From Nucisporomicrobium flavum (GTDB lineage: Bacteria; Actinomycetota; Actinomycetes; Mycobacteriales; Micromonosporaceae), in contig NZ_JADMLH010000006.1 of NCBI RefSeq assembly GCF_016464385.1, forward strand, positions 62,001 to 126,000: a DNA stretch of 64,000 nt, read 5' to 3'. This document shows, piece after piece, positions 1 through 8,628 of this stretch. Under the pieces are notes generated by a model that saw only the letters and a program-made list of their open reading frames with translations, searched no databases and was not told the DNA's origin. Made by a program: the position numbers and the translations under genes. The first letter of the stretch is position 1. Each line of letters opens with the position of its first letter.

Positions 1-2
1 AC

Positions 3-692
3 ACCGTGGGCGAACGGGTCGGCGTCTGGCTCGGTGACGGCACACCCGCGTCGCTGCGGATCGTGGCGGTCGTCGCCGCCGGTACGGGTGGCACCGGCGT
101 CTACGTCACCCGGCACAACGCGCCCGGGACCGTACCCGACCGCCTGGACGTGGCGTGGGCGGCGGGCACCGATCCGGGGGCCGCCGAGGCAGCGGTGCGG
201 ACCGCCGTGGAACCCGCGGGCGCGCTCGTGCAGAGCAGGGAGCGGTGGATCCGTTCGGAGCAGCCCGGCACCAGCCGGCAGACCCGCATCGGCTACCTCC
301 TCGTCCTCGGCATCGCGCTCGTCTACACCGGTATCGCGCTGGCCGGCACGATGGTCATGGCCACCACCGGCCGGGCCCGCGAGCTCGCCACGCTGCGGCT
401 CAGCGGTGCCACCAAGCGGCAGGTCCTGCTGCTCGTCGCCGCCGAAGCAACGGCCGTGGTCGTCGTCGGGACCGCGCTGGGCCTGCTGGTGACGGCGGTC
501 GTCATGCTCGGCATCCAGGGTGCCCTGATCGCGCTGTCGGTGTGGTCACCCGTCGTTCTGCCGTGGGGCGTGCTGGCGGCCACCGCGGGAACATGTGCGC
601 TGATCGCCGTGGTCGGGGCCGTGCTGCCCGCCGCCGGTCTCGTGCGCGGGACCCCGGGCGTCACACCGGCGGCATGGCGAGTGCGACGGTGA
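3..692 (+). CDS. FtsX-type ABC transporter permease, C-terminal part (5' truncated by window)
   Basis: The reading frame is open to the left edge of the window, so only the C-terminal part is visible. It shows an extracytoplasmic stretch followed by one long hydrophobic segment (about residues 96-120 counted from the GTG at 6), a cytoplasmic loop with RELATLRLSGATKRQV, and two or three further membrane segments. The 'LRxxGATxRQV' loop between membrane segments is the signature of FtsX/MacB-family permeases, which pair with an ATPase in export or lipoprotein-release ABC systems. The ATPase should lie to the left, outside the window. The last 32 bases overlap tail-to-tail with the convergent PucR regulator. 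Family assignment is firm, substrate is unknown. Confidence 0.8.
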   Translation, partial: TVGERVGVWLGDGTPASLRIVAVVAAGTGGTGVYVTRHNAPGTVPDRLDVAWAAGTDPGAAEAAVRTAVEPAGALVQSRERWIRSEQPGTSRQTRIGYLLVLGIALVYTGIALAGTMVMATTGRARELATLRLSGATKRQVLLLVAAEATAVVVVGTALGLLVTAVVMLGIQGALIALSVWSPVVLPWGVLAATAGTCALIAVVGAVLPAAGLVRGTPGVTPAAWRVRR

Positions 693-1854
693 GCATCTGC
701 AGCCACTTCGGATCCCGGAGGCGGTCGCCGTACAGCTCGCGCAGGCGGGACATCCGGTAGCGGACCGTCTGGGGGTGGACGAACAGCTCCGCCGCCACGT
801 CCTCGCGCCGGCCCTGGTGCAGCAGCCAGCTGCGCAGGGTCTCGACGAGCTTCTCCGCGGTCGCCTCGCGCTCGCCGTCGAGCGGGGCCAGCGCCCGGGT
901 GCGCAGGTCCGCGAGCGCCTGCGGGTCCGCCGTCACGACCAGCGCCAGCAGGTGGTCCTCGGTGTCGGTCACCGCGCCGCGGCGGGGGCGGCGGACCAGG
1001 CCGGTGACGCGTACGGCCCGCAGGAACGACTCCCGGGCCCGCAGCCACGGCCGGGGCGGGCCGATCACCGCGCCGCTGCCGCCCAGCAGGCGCATCACGT
1101 GGGCGCGGCCCGGGCCCTGCGCGTCCGGGACCAGCAGCACCGAGGTGTCCGCCATCTCCGGGCCGGCCTCGGCGACCTGCAGGGTGCGCGGGTCGAGCAG
1201 GTCGGCCAGCGTGCGGGCCGCGCGCTCGGGCGCCAGCACCGCGGTGAGGGTCTGCGGCGGTGCCCAGTCGGCCCGTTCCGCCGCGGCGATCACGGCGTGC
1301 ACCGGCTCGCCGGCGATCAGGGCCTGCGCGAGCAGCTCGAGGTGGCGGCGGCGGGCGCGGCCCGAGGAGGCCAGCTCGTCGGCGTGACCGGCCACGCTGG
1401 CCGCCGACAGCTCGTCGATGTACGCGAACACCAGCTCGGCGAAGTGGGCGATGGTGGACGCGGGATGGCCGTTCGCGACGCTGATCGCCGCGAGCTCGCG
1501 CCACGAGACGCGCGCCCCCACCCGGTACGCCGCGAGCAGCGCGTCCAGGCTGCGCCCCGAGCGGGCCTCACCGCGGCCCAGGGCGTACGCGGCCTCGAGG
1601 GCCGGGGTCAGCGGCGCGCCGGGGTCGGGGCCGGCCGCCCGGGAGACCAGCTCGAGGAACGCGCCGAGGGCCGCCCGGACCGCCTTTTCGATCTTCGCGC
1701 CGAGCTCACCGGTGAAGGCCTGCGCGTACGCCGGGACCTCGGCGGTGATCGCGGCGATGGTCTGCACGGCGACCTCGGGCAGGCCCTCGCGCAGGGGTGC
1801 GACGATCTCCCCGGACAGCCGGAAAGCGCGCACGTCGGGGAGCGTCGGTTCCAT
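661..1854 (-). CDS. PucR/CdaR-family transcriptional regulator
   Basis: This 397-residue protein has the layout of PucR-type regulators: an N-terminal helical sensor region, a central degenerate GGDEF-like region, and a C-terminal helix-turn-helix. The C-terminus carries the diagnostic HTH sequence around VAAELFVHPQTVRYRMSRLR, followed by a short conserved tail. It starts at an ATG and runs convergent to the permease, overlapping its end by 32 bases. It is divergent from the desaturase operon that begins 112 bp away, so it is a candidate regulator of that operon, but this is inference from position only. A second PucR protein lies at 8629-9795. Confidence 0.88.
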   Translation of the reverse strand: MEPTLPDVRAFRLSGEIVAPLREGLPEVAVQTIAAITAEVPAYAQAFTGELGAKIEKAVRAALGAFLELVSRAAGPDPGAPLTPALEAAYALGRGEARSGRSLDALLAAYRVGARVSWRELAAISVANGHPASTIAHFAELVFAYIDELSAASVAGHADELASSGRARRRHLELLAQALIAGEPVHAVIAAAERADWAPPQTLTAVLAPERAARTLADLLDPRTLQVAEAGPEMADTSVLLVPDAQGPGRAHVMRLLGGSGAVIGPPRPWLRARESFLRAVRVTGLVRRPRRGAVTDTEDHLLALVVTADPQALADLRTRALAPLDGEREATAEKLVETLRSWLLHQGRREDVAAELFVHPQTVRYRMSRLRELYGDRLRDPKWLQMLTVALAMPPV

Positions 1855-1965
1855 GAGCTGCCTCGCCGTTTAGCCACCGCATCTTGTACCGACCGAACAA
1901 TAACCCCTGGGGGATTCACTTCGACAGGTCAGGTCTTCACTCCCTCATCACAGCATCCTTAAAAC

Positions 1966-3036
1966 ATGGCTGTCACGAAGACCCTGAGGTCCGGGGCCTG
2001 GCGCGTCGTGGAGCTGATCACGACCCCGCTCGTCCCCGCCGACTACCTCGACGCCGTCGCCCCGTTGCGCAACCCGTCGGTGCTGCGCGCGAAGGTCGAG
2101 GCGGTGCGCCCCGAGACCGCCGACAGCGTCACGCTCACCCTGCGCCCGGGGCGCGGCTGGCGAGAGCACGTCCCCGGCCAGTACGTCCGCCTCGGCGTCG
2201 ACGTGGACGGGGTGCGGCTGTGGCGCTCGTACTCGGTGACCAGCGCCCCCGGCGGCCGCGGCGACCGGTTCACCGTCACCGTCAACGCGGTGCCCGGCGG
2301 CAAGGTGAGCACGCACCTGGTCCGGCACGCCCGGGCCGGGATGATCGTGCACCTCGACGTGCCGGCGGGCGAGTTCACGTTGCCCGCGACCCGCCCCGGG
2401 AAAGTGCTGTTCGTGACGGCGGGCAGCGGCATCACCCCCGTGATGGGCATGCTGCGCAGCCACCTGGACGAGCTGGCCGACGTGGTGGTCGTGCACTCCG
2501 CGCGCACGCCCGAGGCTGCCGTCTTCGGCCCGGAGCTGCGGGCCCTGGTCGGCGCCGGCCGGATCCGCCTCGTCGAGCGGCACACCGCCACTCAGGGCCG
2601 GATCAAAGCAGCCGACCTGGACGAGCTGGTGCCGGACCGCGCCGAGCGGGCGACGTGGGCGTGCGGCCCCAACGAGCTGCTCGACGACATCGAGGCGCAC
2701 TGGGCGCAGACCGGCGGGGGCCTGCTGCACACCGAGCGCTTCCGGCCGACCGTGGTCGCCGCCGACGCCGCCGGCGGGAACGTGACCTTCACCCGGGCCG
2801 GCCGGACCGTCCCGGCCGGGGGCGGCGAGCCGCTGCTCGAGGCCGGGGAGGCCGCCGGGGTGCTCATGCCCTCCGGATGCCGCATGGGCATCTGCTTCAA
2901 GTGCGTGCTGCCGCTGCGCGAGGGCGCCGTGCGCGACCTGCGCGACGGCCAGCTCACCGTCGCCGAGCCCGGCGACAACATCCCCATCCAGACCTGCATC
3001 AACGCCGCCGCCGGCGACTGCCGTATCGATCTGTAA
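1966..3036 (+). CDS. Ferredoxin reductase with C-terminal 2Fe-2S domain (desaturase electron donor)
   Basis: The 356-residue protein combines an FAD-binding barrel (WRSYSVTSAP motif), an NAD(P)-binding domain (GSGITPVMGMLR) and a C-terminal plant-type ferredoxin domain. The iron-sulfur ligands are visible as C305-x4-C310-x2-C313 and C344. This architecture passes electrons from NAD(P)H through FAD to a [2Fe-2S] cluster and on to an oxygenase or desaturase. The fatty-acid desaturase gene starts 14 bp downstream, so it is the obvious partner, as in other actinobacterial acyl desaturase pairs. The ATG at 1966 has no strong Shine-Dalgarno sequence. Membership in the family is certain and pairing with the desaturase is very likely. 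Confidence 0.92.
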   Translation: MAVTKTLRSGAWRVVELITTPLVPADYLDAVAPLRNPSVLRAKVEAVRPETADSVTLTLRPGRGWREHVPGQYVRLGVDVDGVRLWRSYSVTSAPGGRGDRFTVTVNAVPGGKVSTHLVRHARAGMIVHLDVPAGEFTLPATRPGKVLFVTAGSGITPVMGMLRSHLDELADVVVVHSARTPEAAVFGPELRALVGAGRIRLVERHTATQGRIKAADLDELVPDRAERATWACGPNELLDDIEAHWAQTGGGLLHTERFRPTVVAADAAGGNVTFTRAGRTVPAGGGEPLLEAGEAAGVLMPSGCRMGICFKCVLPLREGAVRDLRDGQLTVAEPGDNIPIQTCINAAAGDCRIDL

Positions 3037-3050
3037 GAAGAGGACCGCCC

Positions 3051-4235
3051 GTGACCACACTGCAGCGCAAGGACGTCAACCCGATCGCCCACCTCACCCC
3101 CGAGGACATCGAGCAGATCGGCATCGAGCTCGACGCCATCCGCGACGAGATCATCGAGAGCCGTGGCGAGAACGACGCGCGCTACATCCGCCGGGTCATC
3201 TCCGTGCAGCGGCGCCTGGAGCTGGGCAGCCGCGCGGTGCTGCTGTTCTCGCTGTTCCCGCCGGCCTGGCTGGTCGGCACCGCCGGGCTGTCGATCGCCA
3301 AGATCCTCGAGAACATGGAGATCGGCCACAACATCATGCACGGCCAGTGGGACTGGATGCGCGACCCCAAGATCCACTCGACGAAGTGGGAGTGGGACAA
3401 CGCCTCCCCGTCCGAGCAGTGGAAGCACTCCCACAACGAGCTGCACCACACGTACACGAACGTCGTCGGGCGCGACAACGACCTCGGGTACGGCATCATG
3501 CGCGTCGACGAGGACCAGCCGTGGACCCCGGCGTACCTGGGCCAGCCGCTCTACAACTTCATCAACGCGTGCTTCTTCGAGTACGGCATCGCCGCGTACG
3601 ACCTCGAGCTGGGCCGCAACCTGAAGACGAAGAAGCGCCGCCGCGCGCCGGAGTTCCGCGCCGCGCTCAAGAAGACCCGTAACAAGATCGGCCGGCAGGT
3701 CCTCAAGGACTACGTGATCCACCCGGCGCTGTCCGGCCCGTCGTTCCTGCACACCATCGCCGCGAACGCTGTGGCCAACCTGGTCCGCAACCTCTGGACG
3801 CACTCGGTGATCATGTGCGGCCACTTCCCCAACGGGGTGGAGACCTTCGAGCGCACCTCGATCGAGGGCGAGACCCGCGGCGAGTGGTACGTGCGCCAGA
3901 TGCTCGGCTCGGCGAACATCAGCGGCAGCAAGTTGATGCACATCATGACCGGCAACCTGTCGCACCAGATCGAGCACCACCTCTTCCCCGACCTGCCCAG
4001 CAACCGGTACGCCGAGATCGCCCCGAAGGTGCGGGCGCTGTTCGAGAAGTACCAGCTCAACTACGTCACCGGCCCGCTGCCGAAGCAGGTCGCCTCGGCG
4101 TGGGCGAAGGTGTTCCGGCTGGCGCTGCCCAACCGCGGTCCGGCGTCCGTACGCCCGCCGCGCAAGCAGCTCGACCCGAGCCTGCCCAAGGTGGCCCGCT
4201 GGCAGCGCGCGGAGGCCAAGCCGGCGAACTCCTGA
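3051..4235 (+). CDS. Membrane fatty acid desaturase (acyl-lipid/acyl-CoA type)
   Basis: The 394-residue protein has the three histidine boxes of integral membrane di-iron desaturases: GHNIMHG (H93, H97), HSHNELHH (H128, H132, H133) and HQIEHH (H305, H309, H310). The Q-x3-H-H-like third box suggests a front-end or acyl-lipid type. The protein introduces a double bond into a membrane acyl chain using electrons from the ferredoxin reductase encoded just upstream. The open frame extends far upstream through the reductase gene, but the GTG at 3051 follows an AGAGGA ribosome site 14 bp after the reductase stop and is the sensible start. The two genes form an operon, and the GH13 gene begins 1 bp after this stop. 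Confidence 0.93.
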   Translation: MTTLQRKDVNPIAHLTPEDIEQIGIELDAIRDEIIESRGENDARYIRRVISVQRRLELGSRAVLLFSLFPPAWLVGTAGLSIAKILENMEIGHNIMHGQWDWMRDPKIHSTKWEWDNASPSEQWKHSHNELHHTYTNVVGRDNDLGYGIMRVDEDQPWTPAYLGQPLYNFINACFFEYGIAAYDLELGRNLKTKKRRRAPEFRAALKKTRNKIGRQVLKDYVIHPALSGPSFLHTIAANAVANLVRNLWTHSVIMCGHFPNGVETFERTSIEGETRGEWYVRQMLGSANISGSKLMHIMTGNLSHQIEHHLFPDLPSNRYAEIAPKVRALFEKYQLNYVTGPLPKQVASAWAKVFRLALPNRGPASVRPPRKQLDPSLPKVARWQRAEAKPANS

Positions 4236-4236
4236 C

Positions 4237-5781
4237 GTGTCGTGGTGGCGCGACGCCGTCGTCTACCAGGTCTACCCGCGCTCGTTCGCGGACTCGGACG
4301 GCGACGGCGTCGGTGACCTCGCCGGGATCACCGCGCGGCTCGGGCACGTCGCGGGCCTGGGCGCGGACGCGATCTGGCTGACCCCGTTCCAGGCCTCACC
4401 CCAGGCCGACCACGGGTACGACGTCAGCGACTACTGCGACGTCGACCCGCTCTTCGGCGACCTCGCGGCGTTCGACACGCTCGTCGCCGAGGCGCACGCC
4501 CGTGGCCTGCGTGTCATCGCCGACCTCGTCCCCAACCACTGCTCGGACCGGCATCCGCTGTTCCGTGCCGCGCTCGCGGCCGGCGCCGGCAGCACCGAAC
4601 GGGCCCGCTTCCACTTCGCCGACGGCCGCGGCCCGGACGGCGCCGAGCCGCCGAACAACTGGCCCAGCGTCTTCGGTGGCCCGGCCTGGACGCGGGTCAC
4701 CGAGCCGGACGGCCGCCCCGGCCAGTGGTACCTGCACCTGTACGCCCCGCAGCAGCCCGACTGGAACTGGCGGGACCCGCGTACCGCCCCGTTCTTCGAC
4801 GACGTGCTGCGGTTCTGGTTCGACCGGGGCGTCGACGGGTTGCGCATCGACGTCGCGCACGGGCTGTTCAAGGCCGAGGGCCTGCCCGACCTCGCGGACC
4901 CGGCGGCGGTCCCGCCGATGCGCCTGCGCGGCAACCCCCTGGCGTGCGACCAGGAGGAGGTGCACGACGTGTACCGGCGGTGGCGGCGCATCGCCGACTC
5001 GTACGACCCGCCGCGGGCGCTGATCGGCGAGGTCAACCTCGACCCCGAGCGGGCCGCGCGATACGTACGCCCGGGCGAACTGCACCAGGCGTTCGCGTTC
5101 GCCCTGGTCACCGCGCCCTGGAACGCGGCGCGGTGGCGGGAGGCGGGCACCCGGCTGCTCGCCCGGCCGCCGGTCACGTGGGTCGTGGAGAACCACGACG
5201 TCGCCCGCACGCCCACCCGCTACGGCAACCCGGCCCGCGCCCGGGCCGCTGTGCTGACGATTCTGGCGCTGCCCGGGGCCGCGTACCTCTACCAGGGGCA
5301 GGAACTCGGGCTGCCCGAGGCCGACGTGCCACCGGCCGAGCGTCAGGACCCGGCCTGGACCCGCTCCGGCATGAGCCGCGACGGCTGCCGCGTCCCCCTG
5401 CCGTGGCGGCGCGACCCGGCCGGTGCGTACGGCTTCTCCCCCACCGGCTCGGCGCCGCCCTGGCTGCCGGTGCCTCCGGGCTGGGGCGACTTCTCGGTGG
5501 AGGCCACCCCGCCGGCCCTCGTGCTGTGCCGCGCGGCGGTCGCCCTGCGCCACCGCCTGCACGAAGAAGGGGTGCTGCGAACCGCCGACACCGTGCGGTG
5601 GGCCGTGCACGACGGTGGCCTGCTGGTCGCCGTACGGGAAAATGCTCTGACCCTGGCCGTCGCCATGGGTGACCGGCCCGTGCCGCTGCCGCCCGGCGAG
5701 GTCCTGCTGACCAGCGACCCGCTCACGGACGACGGCCTCCTGCCACCGGACACGGCGGCCTGGCTACGCCCCCCGGCCTGA
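4237..5781 (+). CDS. GH13 alpha-glucosidase / oligo-1,6-glucosidase-like enzyme
   Basis: This 514-residue cytoplasmic enzyme begins with the family 13 signature WWRDAVVYQVYPRSFADSDGDG. The catalytic set is complete: nucleophile D205 in GLRIDVAH, acid/base E265 in LIGEVNL and transition-state D321 in ENHDVARTPTR. It lacks a signal peptide, so it should hydrolyse or transfer glucose from imported malto- or isomalto-oligosaccharides inside the cell. The GTG start is one base after the desaturase stop, so it is probably co-transcribed with that gene although the functions look unrelated. The exact substrate within GH13 (alpha-1,4 versus alpha-1,6) cannot be read from sequence alone. Confidence 0.9.
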   Translation: MSWWRDAVVYQVYPRSFADSDGDGVGDLAGITARLGHVAGLGADAIWLTPFQASPQADHGYDVSDYCDVDPLFGDLAAFDTLVAEAHARGLRVIADLVPNHCSDRHPLFRAALAAGAGSTERARFHFADGRGPDGAEPPNNWPSVFGGPAWTRVTEPDGRPGQWYLHLYAPQQPDWNWRDPRTAPFFDDVLRFWFDRGVDGLRIDVAHGLFKAEGLPDLADPAAVPPMRLRGNPLACDQEEVHDVYRRWRRIADSYDPPRALIGEVNLDPERAARYVRPGELHQAFAFALVTAPWNAARWREAGTRLLARPPVTWVVENHDVARTPTRYGNPARARAAVLTILALPGAAYLYQGQELGLPEADVPPAERQDPAWTRSGMSRDGCRVPLPWRRDPAGAYGFSPTGSAPPWLPVPPGWGDFSVEATPPALVLCRAAVALRHRLHEEGVLRTADTVRWAVHDGGLLVAVRENALTLAVAMGDRPVPLPPGEVLLTSDPLTDDGLLPPDTAAWLRPPA

Positions 5782-5881
5782 CCCGCCCGCCGCCGGCGCA
5801 GGTCCCGCCGGGTCGCCGGCAGCAGAGCCCGGCGGTGAACGCGGTCAGCGCCGCCACCAGGAACTTCAGCGGGATGGTCAC
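5723..5881 (-). CDS. Possible small hydrophobic protein (doubtful)
   Basis: In the gap after the GH13 gene the minus strand encodes a 52-residue frame from a GTG. It begins with a lysine-containing hydrophobic stretch (TIPLKFLVAALTAFTAGL) that looks like a signal or membrane segment, then becomes Gly/Arg/Pro-rich and runs into the antisense of the GH13 gene. There is no clear ribosome site, and long antisense frames are common at this GC content. It is listed only because the hydrophobic start lies in the non-coding gap. Confidence 0.2.
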   Translation of the reverse strand: MTIPLKFLVAALTAFTAGLCCRRPGGTCAGGGRVRPGGVARPPCPVAGGRRP

Positions 5882-5941
5882 GACGCGACGCTAGCCGTCC
5901 CGCGCGGCCGCCGGTGCGCGATCCGTCCGGATCGCGCCGCC

Positions 5942-7192
5942 TCAGCCGAGCAGGGAGTCGAGCCAGGCGTTGCGGAAGACGCGCTGCGGGTCGTACTCGC
6001 GGGTCAGCGCGACGAAGTCGCCGAAGCGCTCGTACTGCGCGCGGATCCTCTCCGGGGCGGCGGTGAAGACCTTGCCCCAGTGCACGCGGGCGTCGAGCGG
6101 CGCGAGGGCCTCCTCCAGCTTCGCCACCACCGGCACGACGGCCTTCGTGTCGGCGATCCAGGTGAAGTGCAGGGCGAACGTGTCGCGGCGGTAGTTGGGG
6201 CTGAGCCACAACTCGTCCGCCGCGATGGTGCGGAGCTCGCTGATCTGCAGCACCGACGACACGTCCGCGCCGATGGCCGCCACCGCGTCGATCGCCTCCG
6301 TCGCCCGTTCGCGGGGCACGTGGTACTCCGACTGCAGTTCCTCGCCGCTGCTGGGGGTGAACTCCATGCGGAAGTGCGGCAGCCGGGTGTACCAGGGCCC
6401 GGGCTCGCCGGTCTGGTCGGTGGCGTTGCGCGCGGGCATGCCGGGCACCGGGTGGCGGGGTTCGTCCGCTCGGGTGGCGCCGTGGAAGTCACCGGCCGGC
6501 ATGGGCTCGCGGCGCTTGAGCCACGCCATGGTGATGTCCGGGCTGGTCCAATCGGTGAAGAGGCTGACGCTGTAGCCGTCGGCGAGGATCTCGTCCAGGT
6601 GCGTCTCGACGGCGGCGCGTGGGAGGTTGTCGTAGACGTACTGGCGGATGTCGAAGGCCGGCTGCACGTCGAGGGTGAGCGCGGTGATGACGCCGAGGGC
6701 GCCGAGGTGCACGACCGCGCCGTTGAACGTGTCGCCGTCCGTGTCGCGGCGCAGGGTGACCAGCTTGCCGTCGCCGGCGACGAACTCGAGGGCGGACACC
6801 GCGGCGGCCAGGTTGGGGTTGCCGACGCCCGAGCCGTGGGTGGCCGTCGCGACCGCGCCGGCCACGGAGATGTGCGGCAGCGACGCGGTGTTGTGCAGGG
6901 CCAGGTCTTCCGCCTGCAGCCGGTCCACGAGGTCGCCGTAGCGGGTGCCGCCGTCGACGCGGACCGACGTGCGGTCGGCGCTGATCTCGGCCACCCGCGG
7001 CAGGCCCGCCAGGGAGATCAGGTCACCGCCCGTGTCGGCCATGTCGTTGAAGGAGTGGCCGCTGCCGAGGACCTTGACCGGGTCCCCGGCGGCGACGATC
7101 TCCTGCACCTGCTCGACGGAGGCGGGCCGGTGCAGCCGCCGCGCCCCGAAGACGATGTTGCCGGCCCAGTTGGTGACCCGTTCGTCGCTCAT
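5942..7192 (-). CDS. Alditol oxidase (FAD-linked, VAO family)
   Basis: The 416-residue protein aligns by eye along its length with Streptomyces alditol oxidase (AldO). Shared features include the TNWAGNI start, the PCMH-type FAD-binding motif GSGHSFND with the covalent-flavin histidine at H46, ASLPHISVAGAVATATHGSG, and the C-terminal region with HWGKVF. AldO-type enzymes oxidise sugar alcohols such as xylitol and sorbitol at C1 with oxygen, giving an aldose and hydrogen peroxide. The length matches the family (about 418). It is a single gene, convergent with GH13 and followed head-to-tail by the beta-propeller gene. A neighbouring member of the same fold, arabinonolactone oxidase, is a less likely alternative. 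Confidence 0.9.
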   Translation of the reverse strand: MSDERVTNWAGNIVFGARRLHRPASVEQVQEIVAAGDPVKVLGSGHSFNDMADTGGDLISLAGLPRVAEISADRTSVRVDGGTRYGDLVDRLQAEDLALHNTASLPHISVAGAVATATHGSGVGNPNLAAAVSALEFVAGDGKLVTLRRDTDGDTFNGAVVHLGALGVITALTLDVQPAFDIRQYVYDNLPRAAVETHLDEILADGYSVSLFTDWTSPDITMAWLKRREPMPAGDFHGATRADEPRHPVPGMPARNATDQTGEPGPWYTRLPHFRMEFTPSSGEELQSEYHVPRERATEAIDAVAAIGADVSSVLQISELRTIAADELWLSPNYRRDTFALHFTWIADTKAVVPVVAKLEEALAPLDARVHWGKVFTAAPERIRAQYERFGDFVALTREYDPQRVFRNAWLDSLLG

Positions 7193-7251
7193 GCCCCCAG
7201 CACATCACGCCGGTGGCCGGACCGCCCACCGAGTGTGACGATCGCGTCGGT

Positions 7252-8502
7252 TCAGGGGGCGGCCCAGCCGGTCGGGACGTGCCCGATCCGGACCCGCTGC
7301 GGGTGGTCGCCGACGGCCACCGAGCCGACCTTGCGGCCGGTGGCGAAGTCGATCGCGGTGACCCGGTCGGCGCCCGACTCGGAGATCACGCAGCTGCGGC
7401 CGTCGCCGTTCACGGTCGCCCAGTACGGCTTGCTCGCCGTGACGAGCTCACCCGGCGCGAGCGTGGCCCGGTCGACGACCGTGACGTAGTCGTCCATCGT
7501 GCCGGCGACGCACAGCTTGGCACCGTCCGGGCTGATCGACAGGCCGTGGTGACGCGAGTCGTTGACCCAGGTGGTGGGGTCGGCGTTGGTGAGCGGGTTC
7601 TTCGGCAGCTCCCTGACCCGGGTGACCCGGTCGCTCGCCACGTCGTACTCGACGAGCCCGGCGAAGAAGGAGACCTGGAAGTACAGCTTCGACTCGTCGG
7701 GGGTGAACACCGCGGGGCGGACCGCGTCGGACAGGTCCTTGCGGCCGAAGGCGTCGAGGCGCGGGCGCATGTCGATCGTGCGTACGGTCCGGAAGGTGGA
7801 GGTGTCGACCACCGTGATGTGCCGGTCGCCCTTGGTCCAGTCCGAGGCGGGGTCGTCGAGGGAGGTGTTGACCTCGCCGATCGACATGTTCCACAGGGTA
7901 CGGCCGCCGTCGGTGTAGATGTTCTCGTGCGGCTTGTCGCCCGCGGTGAACGACCCGATCTGGCGGCCGGTGACGATGTCGAGCACGTGCACGGTGTTGG
8001 AGGTGGAGGCGGAGACCGCGACCTGCCTGCCGTCGGGCGAGACGGCCATGTGGTCGGAGCGGTAGCCGGAGACCGGGAAGCGCCAGCGGACCGCGCCGGT
8101 GGCGAGGTCGATGGAGACGACGTCGGCGAAGCTGGGCCGCGACACCACCAGCGCGCTGCCGTCGGGCGTGGTGTACATGTCGTCGACGAGCTGGTCGTGC
8201 CCCTCGCCGGGCCCGAGCTGCACGCCGAGGTAGTAGGCGAGCTTGATCGGGTTGAGGTAGATCTCCCACAGCCGCTCGCTCTTGTCGGGCACGACGTTGA
8301 GCCGGCCGAGCTTCGCGAGGTCGCCGCGGGAGGTGATGACGTCGACTGTGCCGTCCCAGTTGTTGCCGACGAACATCACTTCGCGCAGGGCCGGCGCCGC
8401 CGCGGCCGCCGGGGTGCCGGCCGCGGCCGGCACGAGACCCAGGGCGGCGGCGAGCAGCGTGGCCAGGGCACGCTTCTTCTTCGGTACGGACGCAGCGCTC
8501 AC
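7252..8502 (-). CDS. Secreted YVTN-type beta-propeller protein
   Basis: The 416-residue protein has a typical Sec signal peptide (KKKRALATLLAAALGLVPAAAGTPAAAAA) and then several repeats of the YVTN/NHL type, for example LVVSRPSFADVVSIDLATGAVRW, VAVSASTSNTVHVLDIVTGRQIG and CVAGTMDDYVTVVD. Such proteins fold as seven-bladed propellers on the cell surface; the function is not known. The open frame extends thousands of bases upstream on this strand, but the GTG at 8502 is preceded by GGGAGG five bases away and begins the signal peptide, which fixes the start. The divergent PucR regulator gene begins 126 bp away and may control it. Confidence 0.85.
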   Translation of the reverse strand: MSAASVPKKKRALATLLAAALGLVPAAAGTPAAAAAPALREVMFVGNNWDGTVDVITSRGDLAKLGRLNVVPDKSERLWEIYLNPIKLAYYLGVQLGPGEGHDQLVDDMYTTPDGSALVVSRPSFADVVSIDLATGAVRWRFPVSGYRSDHMAVSPDGRQVAVSASTSNTVHVLDIVTGRQIGSFTAGDKPHENIYTDGGRTLWNMSIGEVNTSLDDPASDWTKGDRHITVVDTSTFRTVRTIDMRPRLDAFGRKDLSDAVRPAVFTPDESKLYFQVSFFAGLVEYDVASDRVTRVRELPKNPLTNADPTTWVNDSRHHGLSISPDGAKLCVAGTMDDYVTVVDRATLAPGELVTASKPYWATVNGDGRSCVISESGADRVTAIDFATGRKVGSVAVGDHPQRVRIGHVPTGWAAP

Positions 8503-8565
8503 GACGCCTCCCGGGGCGCGACGGGCGGGCGCGCCGCACCGATGTTCCGCCCGGCGTCCCGCGAT

Positions 8566-8584
8566 GTTACTTTGCGGTAACGCA
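8566..8584. promoter_or_regulatory. Candidate operator between propeller gene and pucR-like gene
   Basis: The divergent gap holds two overlapping inverted repeats: GTTAC-6 nt-GTAAC (8566-8581) and the imperfect palindrome TGCGGTAACGCA (8573-8584). The position, between a regulator gene and a divergent target, fits an autoregulatory operator. No binding motif is known to me for this regulator, so the role is inferred. Confidence 0.35.
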
Positions 8585-8628
8585 TAGGGAACAATGAATC
8601 GCCTCGCGCCGGTAGAGGACGGGGACCA

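Noticed and set aside
1903..1914. CCCCTGGGGG palindrome upstream of the reductase
   Set aside because: Short GC palindromes are expected by chance at this base composition and it is not placed on visible promoter boxes.
1884..3050. Upstream extension of the desaturase frame
   Set aside because: The extension reads in a wrong frame through the ferredoxin reductase gene and has no protein-like sequence. The GTG at 3051 has a ribosome site.
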